Assembly: GCF_017963645.1 (NCBI RefSeq)
Contig: NZ_JAGMWN010000012.1
Span: forward strand, 38,965-102,964
Reading direction: 5' to 3'
DNA: 64,000 nt
Source of the DNA: Marivibrio halodurans
GTDB taxonomy: Bacteria > Pseudomonadota > Alphaproteobacteria > UBA8366 > Aestuariispiraceae
Every line of letters begins with the position of its first letter. Position 1 is the stretch's first letter. A model generated the notes under the pieces. It was not told the origin of the DNA. It made no database searches and saw only the letters and a list, made by a program, of their open reading frames with translations. Shown piece after piece: positions 50,436 through 59,975 of this stretch. A program made the position numbers and the translations under genes.

Positions 50436-51284
50436 TCAGTTTCCGGTTCCCTCCGGCATCGACGGCACGAATAGCGCGGCATCCAACCGCTTCCCGAACC
50501 AGTTGATCCGCCAATCGAGATGCGGGCCCGTGGCGCGGCCCGTCGCCCCCACGGTGCCGATCGCATCACCCCGCGCCACCCTCTGACCGGGCGTGACCGC
50601 GATGCTATCCATATGCAGGAAGGCGGAGGCGAGTCCGCGCCCGTGATCGATCATCAAGGTGCCGCCGGAGAAATACATATCCGGCACCGCCAACGAGACC
50701 ACCCCGTCCGCCGGGGCCACCACCGGCGTGCCGGTCGGGACCGCGACATCGACACCGTAATGCGGCTGGCGCGGCTCGCCATTCAAGATGCGTTGAGAGC
50801 CGAAGACGCCCGAAATCGGCCCCTTCACCGGCCAGATCCAACCGCTGTCGAACCAGGTATCCGCGCTGTCGCGCACCCGGGCCTCGGCGACGAGAGCAGC
50901 GTCGGCGCGAATACGCGCCAGAACCGAGTCCGGCGGGCTCACCTTATTCTCCGGCAAGCCGTCGATGCGCTGGATATCGTAATCGCGCTGCGCGATCGAC
51001 AGGGTCTCCACCCGCCTATCGCCGGCCGGGCCGGTGATCTCCAGACGCATCGCGGCCGGGTCGTCGCGATGGAAGCCGATAACGAAGCGCCCGTCCGCTC
51101 CGACCCGCACGTCGTGCCCATCGAAACGAACCCGCGCCCCCGGATCGACCTTCCCGATCGCATAGCCGCCCTGCTGGAATTCCGCCTGAAGGAATTCCAC
51201 CGCCCCCGCGGCCGCCGGAACCTGAAGCCCCAGCAGAAGGAGGGAAAATACGGCCGCCCGGCGCAGACAACGAACGATCGCCAT
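50436..51284 (-). CDS. M23-family metallopeptidase (LytM-like), variant zinc motif
   Basis: A 282-residue periplasmic protein. The signal peptide is residues 1-28 ([19 protein letters not shown]), followed by a beta-rich N-terminal domain and an M23 domain from about 165 ([18 protein letters not shown]). The first zinc motif is HYGVD; a second His is in FLHMDS. At the usual final H-x-H of the family the protein reads [11 protein letters not shown], so Asp replaces the second His. This form is common in alphaproteobacteria as I recall and may bind zinc through Asp or be regulatory. Its ATG overlaps the xseA stop, so xseA and this gene are coupled. Confidence 0.9.
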   Translation of the reverse strand: MAIVRCLRRAAVFSLLLLGLQVPAAAGAVEFLQAEFQQGGYAIGKVDPGARVRFDGHDVRVGADGRFVIGFHRDDPAAMRLEITGPAGDRRVETLSIAQRDYDIQRIDGLPENKVSPPDSVLARIRADAALVAEARVRDSADTWFDSGWIWPVKGPISGVFGSQRILNGEPRQPHYGVDVAVPTGTPVVAPADGVVSLAVPDMYFSGGTLMIDHGRGLASAFLHMDSIAVTPGQRVARGDAIGTVGATGRATGPHLDWRINWFGKRLDAALFVPSMPEGTGN

Positions 51285-52852
51285 CAGAAGAGGTCCCCCT
51301 GCTTCGCCGCCACCCCGGGTGGGCGTTTCGCGGCTGCCTTAGGCTTGGATTTCGTGGAAGAGCCGCGCCCGTCACCGGAGACCAGCGCATGGCGCCGGGT
51401 GTCGCGGGCGAATTCGATCTCGATCCCCTCCCCGGCCGTGAGCGCCGCGCCATCCGCGACCAACGTCCCGTCGTCCGCCCGGCGGACAACGGCATATCCC
51501 CGTTCCAGGACACGGGCATAGCTGAGGCTTTCCAGCATCGCGCCGGCGCGTTCCAGCCGATCCGCCCCCTCGCCGATCGCCGCGCCCGCCGCCCGGTCGA
51601 GTCGCGCCCCGAGGCGCCGGTCGGCGAAGCGTTCCCCCCGCCGGTCGATCGCGGCCCGCGCCCCTTGGGCGAGCCGCTGGGCCGCATCGGCCAATTGCCG
51701 TTCCCCGTGGCGGATCACCTGGGTCGGCGTGCGCAGGCGCGCGGCGGTCTGCTCCAACTCCCGCGCGCGGTGACGCAGGGCGCGCGGCATCGCCTCGCCC
51801 AGGCGTTCCGCCCCGTCATCCAGGCGTTGGGTCGCGGCATCCAGAATCTGCGCCGGCTTCGGCAGGCCGCGCGCCAGCCCCTCCAGCGCCCGGGCGCGAT
51901 CGGTCACCCCCCGATGGACGGCCCCGACGAGCCGCCTCTCGCGATCCATCAGGTCGCCCAGCAGGTCGCTTCGCACCGGCACCGCCATCTCCGCCGCCGC
52001 GCTCGGCGTCGGGGCCCGCCGGTCGGCCGCGAAATCGATCAAGGTCGTATCGGTCTCGTGTCCGACGGCGGAGATCAAGGGAATCGCGCTCGCCGCCGCC
52101 GCGCGGACCACCACCTCCTCGTTGAAGGCCCAAAGATCCTCCAGCGACCCGCCACCACGCGCGACGATCAAAACATCCGGACGCGGCACCGCCCCGCCGG
52201 CCGAACCGCCGGGAGAACCACCGGGCTTAAGGGCATTGAAGCCCGCGATGGCGTCCGCCACCTGACCAGCCGCCGCTTCCCCCTGCACGACGACGGGCCA
52301 GACCAGGACATGGCGGGGAAAGCGATCGCGCAGCCGGTGCAGGATATCGCGGATCACCGCCCCGGTGGGCGAGGTGACGACGCCGATCACATCCGGCAGA
52401 TAGGGCAGCGGTCGCTTACGCGCCTCGTCGAACAGCCCCTCCGCGGCGAGGGCCTTGCGCCGGTCCTCCAACAGCTTGAGAAGCGCGCCCTCCCCCGCCA
52501 GTTCCAGGCTGTCGATCACGATCTGATATTTCGAACGGCCGGGATATGTCGTCAGCCGTCCGGTGGCGATCACCTCCAGCCCGTCCTCCGGCTTGACCGA
52601 CAACCGCCCCGCCGTGCCGCGCCAGCACACGGCGTCGAGCACCGCGTCCGTATCCTTCATCGTCATGTAGAGATGACCGGAGGCCGCGCGCTTGAAGCCC
52701 GAAATCTCGCCGCGCACCCGGACATAGGAGAAGGCATCCTCCACCGTCCGTTTGAGCGCGCGGGAAAGCTCCGAGACGCTCAGTTCCGGAACATTGCCCG
52801 GCGTGGCGGGGGCAGGGGTGGGGGTGGGGGTGGGGGCGGTGGGTTCGGTCAT
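51284..52852 (-). CDS. xseA: Exodeoxyribonuclease VII large subunit
   Basis: A 522-residue large subunit of exonuclease VII, which degrades single-stranded DNA. The OB-fold is near residues 25-120 ([22 protein letters not shown]), the nuclease core holds [38 protein letters not shown] and [29 protein letters not shown], and a long coiled-coil region and C-terminal segment ([10 protein letters not shown]) follow. The N-terminus has a Thr-Pro repeat ([13 protein letters not shown]) coded by G/C-rich DNA. A short basic tail precedes the end. The small subunit xseB is not in the window. Start ATG at 52852; the longer frame upstream is antisense to purD. Confidence 0.95.
   Translation of the reverse strand: MTEPTAPTPTPTPAPATPGNVPELSVSELSRALKRTVEDAFSYVRVRGEISGFKRAASGHLYMTMKDTDAVLDAVCWRGTAGRLSVKPEDGLEVIATGRLTTYPGRSKYQIVIDSLELAGEGALLKLLEDRRKALAAEGLFDEARKRPLPYLPDVIGVVTSPTGAVIRDILHRLRDRFPRHVLVWPVVVQGEAAAGQVADAIAGFNALKPGGSPGGSAGGAVPRPDVLIVARGGGSLEDLWAFNEEVVVRAAAASAIPLISAVGHETDTTLIDFAADRRAPTPSAAAEMAVPVRSDLLGDLMDRERRLVGAVHRGVTDRARALEGLARGLPKPAQILDAATQRLDDGAERLGEAMPRALRHRARELEQTAARLRTPTQVIRHGERQLADAAQRLAQGARAAIDRRGERFADRRLGARLDRAAGAAIGEGADRLERAGAMLESLSYARVLERGYAVVRRADDGTLVADGAALTAGEGIEIEFARDTRRHALVSGDGRGSSTKSKPKAAAKRPPGVAAKQGDLF
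52808..52843 (+). other. Putative G-quadruplex at the 5' end of xseA
   Basis: The plus strand has runs GGGGG, GGGG, GGGGG, GGGGG, GGGGG and GGG separated by one to four bases (52808-52843). That satisfies a strict four-tract quadruplex pattern with very short loops. The run codes the Thr-Pro repeat of XseA, so the G-rich strand is the template for xseA. It also lies 160 bases upstream of purD. Effects on either gene are inference. Confidence 0.7.
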
Positions 52853-53002
52853 GACGCGACCGAGACTCGAGCGATCGGACCGCGCCGTCAAGCGTCGCCC
52901 GCCGCGCGCGCCGCGTCCCAGGCGGTTTCCCTTCACCGACCCACATGCTATCTCCCGCCCATTCGGGAGCGGCCCCGCATGGCGAGAGAAGGACAGTGCA
53001 TC

Positions 53003-54295
53003 ATGCGCATTCTGGTGGTCGGTAGCGGCGGGCGCGAACATGCCTTGTGCTGGGCGATCGCGGCCTCGCCTGTGTGCGAGACGCTCTACTGCGCGCCGGG
53101 CAACGCCGGCATCGCGCAAGAGGCCCAGTGCCTCGACATAAAGGCGGACGATATCGACGCCCTCGTCGCCTTCGCGGAGAAGGAGGGGATCGACCTCGTC
53201 GTCGTCGGACCGGAGGCGCCGCTGGTGGCCGGCCTCGCCGATCGTCTGAAGGCCGCCGGCATCCGTGTCTTCGGGCCAAGCGCGGCGGCCGCAGCGCTTG
53301 AGGGCTCCAAGCGTTTCGCCAAGGATCTCTGCGCCAAATACGATATCCCGACCGCCGCCTTCGGCACCTTCACGGACGCGGACGCCGCCAAGGCCTATAT
53401 CCGGGAGCGCGGCGCGCCGATCGTGGTGAAGGCGGACGGTCTGGCCGCCGGCAAGGGCGTGACCGTCGCCACCACGGTGGAGGAAGCCTGCGCCGCCGTC
53501 GATCAGGCCATGGTCGACGGCGCCTTCGGCGCAGCCGGCGCGACGCTGGTGGTCGAGGAATTCATGGAGGGGGAGGAGCTTTCCTTCTTCGCCCTGGTGG
53601 ACGGCGCGAACGCGCTGCCGCTCGCCTCCGCCCAGGATCACAAGGCCGCGCACGACGGCGACAAGGGGCCGAATACCGGTGGCATGGGCGCCTATTCCCC
53701 CGCCCCCGTCTGCACGCCAGCGCTGGAACAACGCATCATCGACGACATCCTGACACCGACCGTCCGGTCGATGGCGGCGGAGGGGACACCCTATCAGGGG
53801 GTGCTGTTCATCGGCCTGATGGTGACGACCGACGGCCCGAAGGTGGTGGAATACAATGTCCGCTTCGGCGACCCGGAATGCCAGGTGCTGATGATGCGCT
53901 TGAAGTCGGACCTGCTGCCGGCGCTGGTGGCCACGGCCGACGGCGTGCTCTCCGCCGCCGATCTGCGCTGGTACGATGACGAGACGGCGCTGACCGTCGT
54001 GCTCGCGGCCGAAGGCTATCCGGGCACCTATGAGAAGAATACCGTGATATCCGGGATCGAGCGGGCGGAGGAGGACCCGGAGGTCACCGTCTTCCATGCC
54101 GGCACGGCGCGCGACGCGGACGGCACGTTGCGCGCGACGGGCGGCCGGGTGCTGAACGTCACCGCGCGCGGGCGCAGCGTCACCGAGGCGCAAGCGGCCG
54201 CCTATCGCGCGGTCGACGCGATCGACTGGCCGCAGGGATATTGCCGCCGGGATATCGGCTGGCGCGCCGTCACGCGGGAAAGCGGCGGCGCCTGA
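53003..54295 (+). CDS. purD: Phosphoribosylamine--glycine ligase
   Basis: A 430-residue GAR synthetase, the second step of purine synthesis. The N-domain starts [19 protein letters not shown], with [16 protein letters not shown]; the ATP-grasp part has [35 protein letters not shown] and [20 protein letters not shown]; the C-domain has [18 protein letters not shown] chose the ATG at 53003 with AAGGA nine bases ahead; another in-frame ATG lies eight codons upstream. It diverges from xseA across a 150-base gap with the G-rich run. No other pur gene is near. Confidence 0.97.
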   Translation: MRILVVGSGGREHALCWAIAASPVCETLYCAPGNAGIAQEAQCLDIKADDIDALVAFAEKEGIDLVVVGPEAPLVAGLADRLKAAGIRVFGPSAAAAALEGSKRFAKDLCAKYDIPTAAFGTFTDADAAKAYIRERGAPIVVKADGLAAGKGVTVATTVEEACAAVDQAMVDGAFGAAGATLVVEEFMEGEELSFFALVDGANALPLASAQDHKAAHDGDKGPNTGGMGAYSPAPVCTPALEQRIIDDILTPTVRSMAAEGTPYQGVLFIGLMVTTDGPKVVEYNVRFGDPECQVLMMRLKSDLLPALVATADGVLSAADLRWYDDETALTVVLAAEGYPGTYEKNTVISGIERAEEDPEVTVFHAGTARDADGTLRATGGRVLNVTARGRSVTEAQAAAYRAVDAIDWPQGYCRRDIGWRAVTRESGGA

Positions 54296-54330
54296 CGCGC
54301 CGGGACGGCGCCCCTTGAATGGGGGAGTGA

Positions 54331-54603
54331 ATGGCGGAGCTTCTGCGCGACAATCCGCTGCTGATCGCCGGGGTAGTGATCCTGTTGGCCGCGATGCTCG
54401 CCGCGCGGGGCCGGATGCGTCGGGGGCCGTCGGACACGGGCGGGCGGGACCCCGCCCACCGGCGCGGCCACGTACCCAGGCCGTCGTCGGAGCGAAGCGC
54501 CGCCCGGATCGGCCGCGAACGTCGGCGCGCTCGCATCCAGATGATCTTGGCCCTGTTCTGCATCCTGGGCTTTACTCTGATCGCCATCGTGAACAGTTTC
54601 TAG
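54331..54603 (+). CDS. Small two-helix membrane protein, unknown
   Basis: A 90-residue protein with hydrophobic helices at residues 9-25 ([16 protein letters not shown]) and 70-88 ([19 protein letters not shown]), joined by an Arg-rich loop of about 45 residues ([18 protein letters not shown]). Both ends may face the periplasm with the basic loop in the cytoplasm. GGGGGAG stands close before the ATG. It lies 35 bases after purD and may be co-transcribed with it. No function recognised. Confidence 0.7.
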   Translation: MAELLRDNPLLIAGVVILLAAMLAARGRMRRGPSDTGGRDPAHRRGHVPRPSSERSAARIGRERRRARIQMILALFCILGFTLIAIVNSF

Positions 54604-54656
54604 CCGTCTCTTCCATCCATCCTAACGCTTCCGCATAGAAACGGGATTTTCAGCAG

Positions 54657-56021
54657 ATGACCGATGATAGCCGCACCGGCGCCGACCAGCAGTCCCTGGA
54701 CCTGATCGAGGAAATGCTGGAACGCGCCAGGAAGGCCGGGGCCGATCAGGCCGATGCGATCGTCGCCCATGCGATCAGCCTGAGCCACGCCCAGCGCCTC
54801 GGCAAGGTGGAGCAATTGGAACGCTCGGAGAGCCGCGATCTCGGCCTGCGCGTCATTATCGGCAAGCAACAGGCCTGCGTCTCCGGCAATGACTGGAAGC
54901 CGGACGCGCTGGCCGAACTGGTCGAGCGCGCCATCGCCATGGCGGGCACGGTGCCGGACGACCCCTATTGCGGGCTGGCGGAGGAAGGCGCGCTCGGCCG
55001 GCCGCCCTTCCCCGACGTCGATGGCTGCGACCCGGTCGAGCCGGCGGCGGAGCTATTGATCGAACGCGCCAAGGCGGCGGAGGAGGCGGCGCTGGCCGTC
55101 GACGGCGTCACCAATTCGGAAGGGGCGGAAAGCTCCTGGGCGCGCTGGTCGATCGCGCTCGGCGCCAGCAACGGTTTCCGCGGCGGCTATGAGAATTCGC
55201 GCCACGGCGTGGGTGTCTCCGTCCTGGCCGGCGAGGGCGTGGCAATGGAAAGCGACCATGACTTCACGTCCAAGGTCCATGGCGCCGACCTGGAGGACCC
55301 GACGGCGATCGGACGCAAGGCGGGCGAGCTTGCCGTCGCGAAACTGAACCCGCGTAAGGGCCCGACCCGGAAATGTCCGGTCGTCTTCGACCCCCGGGTT
55401 TCCAATTCGATGCTCCGCCACCTGGCCGGCGCCATCAACGGCAGCGCGATCGCGCGCGGCACGAGTTTCCTGAAGGACCGGATGGGGGAGCGGGTGATGG
55501 CCGCGGGCCTGACCGTCATCGACGATCCGCACCGCCCGCGCGGCCTCGCCTCCAAGCCGTTCGACGCGGAAGGGATCGCGACGGCGCGGCGCGCGCTGGT
55601 CGAGGACGGCATCCTGAAAAGCTGGGTGCTGGACCTGCGCACGGCGCGCCAACTCGACCTGGAGAGCACCGGCCATGCCGGGCGCGGCACCTCCAGCCCG
55701 CCCTCCCCGGGCACGACCAACCTTTATCTGGCGCCGGGAGCGCGAAGCCGCGCCGACCTGATCGGCGAGATCGAGGACGGCTTCTACGTCACCAGCCTGA
55801 TGGGAATGGGCGTAAACGGCGTCACGGGCGATTACAGCCGGGGCGCGTCGGGCTTCTGGATCGAGAAGGGCGAGATCACCTATCCGGTCAGCGAAATGAC
55901 CATCGCCGGAAACCTGAAGGATATGTTCCTGGGGATGGAAGCGGCCGACGATCTTGATTTCCGTTACGGCACCAACGCGCCCACCCTGCGGATCCAGACC
56001 ATGACCGTGGCGGGCCAGTAG
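54657..56021 (+). CDS. pmbA: TldE/PmbA-type metallopeptidase subunit
   Basis: A 454-residue TldD/PmbA-family protein. The N-terminal domain has GADQADAIVAHAISLSHAQR and RSESRDLGLRVIIGKQQACVS; the C-terminal domain has CPVVFDPRVSNSMLRHLAGAINGSAIARG, and the GVNGVTGDYSRGASGFWIEKGE signature followed by PVSEMTIAGNLKDMF. This is the TldE (PmbA) half of a heterodimer; the zinc-bearing HExxxH half, TldD, is elsewhere. The pair trims peptides and unfolded short proteins in the cytoplasm. Start at 54657 by homology. Confidence 0.94.
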   Translation: MTDDSRTGADQQSLDLIEEMLERARKAGADQADAIVAHAISLSHAQRLGKVEQLERSESRDLGLRVIIGKQQACVSGNDWKPDALAELVERAIAMAGTVPDDPYCGLAEEGALGRPPFPDVDGCDPVEPAAELLIERAKAAEEAALAVDGVTNSEGAESSWARWSIALGASNGFRGGYENSRHGVGVSVLAGEGVAMESDHDFTSKVHGADLEDPTAIGRKAGELAVAKLNPRKGPTRKCPVVFDPRVSNSMLRHLAGAINGSAIARGTSFLKDRMGERVMAAGLTVIDDPHRPRGLASKPFDAEGIATARRALVEDGILKSWVLDLRTARQLDLESTGHAGRGTSSPPSPGTTNLYLAPGARSRADLIGEIEDGFYVTSLMGMGVNGVTGDYSRGASGFWIEKGEITYPVSEMTIAGNLKDMFLGMEAADDLDFRYGTNAPTLRIQTMTVAGQ

Positions 56022-56127
56022 AGGAGCCGTCGGGCCTTTCGGCACGCCGACTTGCACTTCCCGCGCGCGGCGAATCGTGACGTCCTTCGTCCCAGATAAG
56101 GCTCGGAGCAAGGAAGGAACCCGCGCG

Positions 56128-56385
56128 ATGGCGGCCGACATCCGAACCGCGATCGCCAAGGCGATCAAGCAGGCCGACCGGTCGTGGTTCAACGAGAATT
56201 ACGACAAGCAGGCCGCCGCCGTCCTTCAGACGCTGCGCCGGGACGGCTATGCCATCGTACCGGTGGAGCCCGATGCCGGCACGATAGAAGCCGGCGTGGA
56301 GGCGATGCAGGCGGGCCGTCATCGTCCGGCCGACGTCTTGCGCAGCCTTTATCGGGCGATGGTCGCGGCCGGGCGCGCGGACTGA
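56128..56385 (+). CDS. Small conserved-looking protein, unknown function
   Basis: An 85-residue soluble protein, MAADIRTAIAKAIKQADRSW onward, with AAAVLQTLRRDGYAIVPVEPDA in the middle and RPADVLRSLYRAMVAAGR at the end. A helix-strand-helix layout is suggested. AAGGAAGGA precedes the ATG at 56128 by about nine bases. I recall such a short ORF in other alphaproteobacteria near pmbA, but cannot name a family. Converges with dusA. Confidence 0.7.
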   Translation: MAADIRTAIAKAIKQADRSWFNENYDKQAAAVLQTLRRDGYAIVPVEPDAGTIEAGVEAMQAGRHRPADVLRSLYRAMVAAGRAD

Positions 56386-56422
56386 CGGGGCAGAAAGTGG
56401 AAGGGCCTTCCGCACCCTCCAT

Positions 56423-57442
56423 TCAGGCGATCAAGGCATCCGACGCCGCGCCGGGACCGACGGCATCGGGCACGAGGGCCGCGGCCTGCTCGATGACCTC
56501 GGCCCCGGCCTCGGCGCGATAGGCGTTTTCGCTCAGGTAACGGCGCCATTTGCGCCCGCCCGGCCGGCCGTTGAAAAGCCCCAGGATATGGCGCGTGATG
56601 TGATGCAGCGGCACCCCCGCCCCGAGGCGTTCGCGCACATAGGGCAGCAGATCCGCCACGATTTGGCCGCGCGTCTTCACCGGCGCCGCCATGTCGTCGA
56701 AGATCACCCGGTCGGCCTCAGCCAACATATAGGGGTCCTGATAGGCCGCGCGGCCGATCATCACGCCGTCGAGACCGCCGTCGATCAGATCGCGGGCCGT
56801 CGCCAGATCCTTCACCCCGCCGTTGAGGACGATGCTCAACTCCGGCCGCTCGGCCTTCAATCGCTTCACCACATCGTAGCGCAGCGGGGGAATCTCCCGG
56901 TTCTCCTTGGGGCTGAGGCCCGCCAGGATCGCGATGCGCGCATGGACGATGAAGTGGCGGCAGCCGCTTTCCGCCACGGTATCGACGAAACGCAACAGGT
57001 CCTCGTACTCCTCCCGCCCGTCGATGCCGATGCGCGACTTCACCGTCACCGGGATATCGACAACGCCACGCATGGCGGCGATGCAGTCGCGCACGCGGTC
57101 CGGCTCCGCCATCAGGCAGGCGCCGAAACGGCCGTTCCGCACCCGATCCGACGGGCAGCCGACATTGAGGTTAAGCTCGTCATAACCATACCCGGCGGCG
57201 ATCGCGGACGCTTCCGCCAACTCCACCGGATCGGACCCGCCGAGTTGGCAGGCCACCGGATGTTCCGCCGGATCGAAGCCGAGCAGCCGGTCCCGGTCGC
57301 CATGCAGGATCGCCTGGGCCGTCACCATTTCGGTATAGAGCAGCGCATGCCCGCTGATCAGGCGCAGGAAGTACCGGTCGTACCGGTCCGTCCAGTCCAT
57401 CATCGGCGCCACCGAAAGGCGCGGATCGATCGCATCGGTCAT
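56423..57442 (-). CDS. dusA: tRNA-dihydrouridine(20/20a) synthase
   Basis: A 339-residue flavin enzyme that reduces uridine 20 (and 20a) of tRNA. Marks: LSVAPMMDWTDRYDRYFLRL, ACQLGGSDPVELAEASAIAA, the active-site cysteine loop ELNLNVGCPSDRVRNGRFGA, FIVHARIAILAGLSPKENRE and VMIGRAAYQDPYMLAE. The DusA class is shown by the R-N-G-R-F-G-A-C-L loop and the K-E-N-R-E sequence. The start is uncertain: ATG at 57442 (MTDAIDPRLSVAP) is used; others at 57454 and 57466 are possible. Confidence 0.95.
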   Translation of the reverse strand: MTDAIDPRLSVAPMMDWTDRYDRYFLRLISGHALLYTEMVTAQAILHGDRDRLLGFDPAEHPVACQLGGSDPVELAEASAIAAGYGYDELNLNVGCPSDRVRNGRFGACLMAEPDRVRDCIAAMRGVVDIPVTVKSRIGIDGREEYEDLLRFVDTVAESGCRHFIVHARIAILAGLSPKENREIPPLRYDVVKRLKAERPELSIVLNGGVKDLATARDLIDGGLDGVMIGRAAYQDPYMLAEADRVIFDDMAAPVKTRGQIVADLLPYVRERLGAGVPLHHITRHILGLFNGRPGGRKWRRYLSENAYRAEAGAEVIEQAAALVPDAVGPGAASDALIA

Positions 57443-57629
57443 CGCCAAGACCATTCCTTCCAGCATTCTCGGGCAGGCGGCGCGTATACGCCACCACGAG
57501 CCATTACTTAACGGATGCCGAGCGCTTGACCAACCGGGGAGCGCTTGCTCCATTGTCCCTTATGCGCCGGAGGCGCGCGCGACCACCCATTGCGGGCGCG
57601 GCGAGCCCGGCGAAAGGTGCAAGACGGAA

Positions 57630-59933
57630 ATGGCCATTGGTCCTTCCGATACCATGTTCGCCGCCATGCTCGCGGCCGCCGCCCTCCTCGGGGGTGTCGT
57701 CGGTATGTTTCTTGCCCGGCGCCGTGGGGATCGCGGCGTCCCCGACAACGCCGACGCGCCCCAATCGGGTGACCCACGGGTTCTCCAGGATGCCCTCGAC
57801 CATATGGAGGAAGGAATCGCGGTCGTCGACCGCGATTTGCGGCTGGTTGCCTGGAACCTTGGCTATCGTCACGTGCTGGGATTGCCGCGCGGATTGTTGA
57901 CGCCGGGGGAACCGATAGAGACCGCCATACGCCACTGCTTCGACTCGGGCATCCTCGCCGCCGACGACGAGGGGGTGGACGCCGCCGTCGACCGGCTGAT
58001 CGCGAATATGCGTGATCCCACGGCCGATCCCGAGATATGTCGCACGACGAACGATCGACTGATCGCGATTACACGGGTTCCGCTTCCCGACGGCGGCACG
58101 ATCAATCGCTATGCCGATGTGACCGAGCGCGTTCGCATGGAAGAGGCCCTCCGTCTTTCGGAGGAACGCTACGCACTCGCGGCCCAGGCGTCCTCGGAAG
58201 GGATCTGGGACTGGGATATCGTCAGGGGCCGCGCCTATTATTCGACGCGCTGGCTTTCCCTCCTGGGGCTTTCGGCAGCCGACATCGCCGGCACTCCCGC
58301 CGATTGGATCGACCGGGTGCATCCACGCGACCGCGACACGCTCAAGATCGCGCTCGACGCCTATCTCGACGGGGAAAGCGACCGCTTCGCGGAAGAAGTG
58401 CGCATGAAGCACGCCGACGGCGACACCCTATGGGTCTCGGTGACCGGGGCCGCGGTCTGGCGCGACGAGACCGGGGCCGAGGCCACGGGACCGATCCCCG
58501 CGCGACGCGGCGCGCGGCCCGAACGGCTCGTCGGCTCCCTGACCGATATCACCAAGCGCAAGCGGGCGGAGGAACGGCTGATCCACGATGCGCTTTACGA
58601 TTCGGTGACGGGCTTGCCCAATCGCGCCCTCTTCCTCGACCGGATCGAGCAGCGGCTGCACCATTGGATCGCGCGGGACCGGGCGGGCGAGCCGAACAAG
58701 GGGTTCGCCGTCCTCTTCCTCGACCTCGATCGATTCAAGGTGGTGAATGATTCCCTCGGCCATGACGTGGGGGACGAATTGCTGATCGACGTGGCCCGCA
58801 GGCTGGAAGGGGCGGCCAAGCCCGAGGATTCGCTCGCCCGGCTCTCCGGCGACGAATTCGGCGTGCTGCTTCCGGAGATCGGCGATGAGGCGGACGCGAT
58901 CGAATGCGCCCACTGGCTTCAGGCCGATCTTTCCGCCGCGTTCCATCTGCGCGACCGCGAGATATTCACCACCGTGTGCATCGGTATCGCCATGCCCCAA
59001 TCCGGCTTCCGCGCGGCGGAGGACATGCTGCGCGCGGCCGATATCGCCATGTACCGCGCCAAGGACAAGGGACATTCGAGCTGCATCGTCTTCGACCCCT
59101 CGATGCAGTCGATGGCGATCAGCCAACTCCAGTTGGAATCCGATCTGCGCCGCGCTGTCGAACGCGACGAGATCCTGATGCTCTACCAGCCGATCGTCGC
59201 CCTCGACAGCGGGCGTATCGCCGGGTTCGAGACGCTGGCACGCTGGAATCACCCGGAACGGGGGCTCGTTCAGCCGGCCGATTTCATCCCGCTCGCCGAG
59301 GATAACGGCCTCATCGCCTCGATCGGCGCGCAGGCGCTGCGCAAGAGCGTGAAGCAGATGCGTGTGTGGATGGATGAGCTGGGTCACCTCGCGCCGGACA
59401 GCATCTCCGTCAACCTGTCCGGCCGCCAATTGCAGGAACCCGACCTCGTGCGCGACCTGGAGGTTATGCTGGCCCGAGCCGGCGTTCCCGGAAGCCGCCT
59501 CAAGCTGGAGGTGACGGAAAGCATGATCATGCGCAATCCAGAGGCCACGTCGCGCACCTTGATGGAATTGAAGGACCTTGGAATCGCACTGTCGATCGAC
59601 GATTTCGGGACCGGCTATTCCTCCCTCAGCTACCTGCACCGCTTCCCGTTCGACACGCTGAAGATCGACCGTTCCTTCGTCACCGCGATGACCGAGAGAA
59701 GCGAGAACGCCGAAATACTCCGCACGATCTCCCTACTGGCGCACACATTGGGCAAGGACGTGATCGCGGAAGGCGTGGAGCGGGCGGAGCAGTTGGAGGG
59801 CCTCGCCGCCATCGGTTGCGAGTTCGCGCAAGGCTTCCACTTCTCCCGGCCGCTCGACGCGCAGGCGGCCTCCACGCTGATGCGTACCGGCGGGTCCTGG
59901 GATATCCCGGGGCAGGCGGCCGATACCGATTAG
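57630..59933 (+). CDS. PAS-GGDEF-EAL c-di-GMP turnover protein
   Basis: A 767-residue signalling protein. A single N-terminal membrane helix (MFAAMLAAAALLGGVVGMFLA) precedes two PAS domains: about 50-170 (GIAVVDRDLRLVAWN) and 175-310 (GIWDWDIVRGRAYYSTRW). GGDEF domain: about 320-480, active site R-L-SGDEF-G, where Ser replaces the first Gly but the remaining residues are intact. EAL domain: about 500-755, with ETL in place of EAL and the catalytic set intact: SVNLSGRQL, LEVTESMIM, DDFGTGYSSLSYL, LKIDRSFV, EGVE. So phosphodiesterase activity is likely and cyclase activity possible. The stimulus is unknown. Confidence 0.93.
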   Translation: MAIGPSDTMFAAMLAAAALLGGVVGMFLARRRGDRGVPDNADAPQSGDPRVLQDALDHMEEGIAVVDRDLRLVAWNLGYRHVLGLPRGLLTPGEPIETAIRHCFDSGILAADDEGVDAAVDRLIANMRDPTADPEICRTTNDRLIAITRVPLPDGGTINRYADVTERVRMEEALRLSEERYALAAQASSEGIWDWDIVRGRAYYSTRWLSLLGLSAADIAGTPADWIDRVHPRDRDTLKIALDAYLDGESDRFAEEVRMKHADGDTLWVSVTGAAVWRDETGAEATGPIPARRGARPERLVGSLTDITKRKRAEERLIHDALYDSVTGLPNRALFLDRIEQRLHHWIARDRAGEPNKGFAVLFLDLDRFKVVNDSLGHDVGDELLIDVARRLEGAAKPEDSLARLSGDEFGVLLPEIGDEADAIECAHWLQADLSAAFHLRDREIFTTVCIGIAMPQSGFRAAEDMLRAADIAMYRAKDKGHSSCIVFDPSMQSMAISQLQLESDLRRAVERDEILMLYQPIVALDSGRIAGFETLARWNHPERGLVQPADFIPLAEDNGLIASIGAQALRKSVKQMRVWMDELGHLAPDSISVNLSGRQLQEPDLVRDLEVMLARAGVPGSRLKLEVTESMIMRNPEATSRTLMELKDLGIALSIDDFGTGYSSLSYLHRFPFDTLKIDRSFVTAMTERSENAEILRTISLLAHTLGKDVIAEGVERAEQLEGLAAIGCEFAQGFHFSRPLDAQAASTLMRTGGSWDIPGQAADTD

Positions 59934-59946
59934 CGAGACGGCCCCA

Positions 59947-59961
59947 GCCGGCGGCGCCGGC
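59947..59961. terminator. Hairpin between convergent EAL-protein and ychF genes
   Basis: GCCGGC (59947-59952) and GCCGGC (59956-59961) are inverse complements around a GGC loop, in the 42-base gap between genes that converge. A GC-only stem without a T-run gives weak support for a terminator. A direct repeat CGATCAGACG follows at about 59962-59982. Confidence 0.35.
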
Positions 59962-59975
59962 CGATCAGACGCCGA

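Noticed and set aside
51389..53002. Long in-frame extension upstream of purD, and the matching extension upstream of xseA (52853-54193)
   Set aside because: Each extension is antisense to the other gene. PurD begins at the [13 protein letters not shown] strand and XseA at its OB-fold leader, as in homologs.
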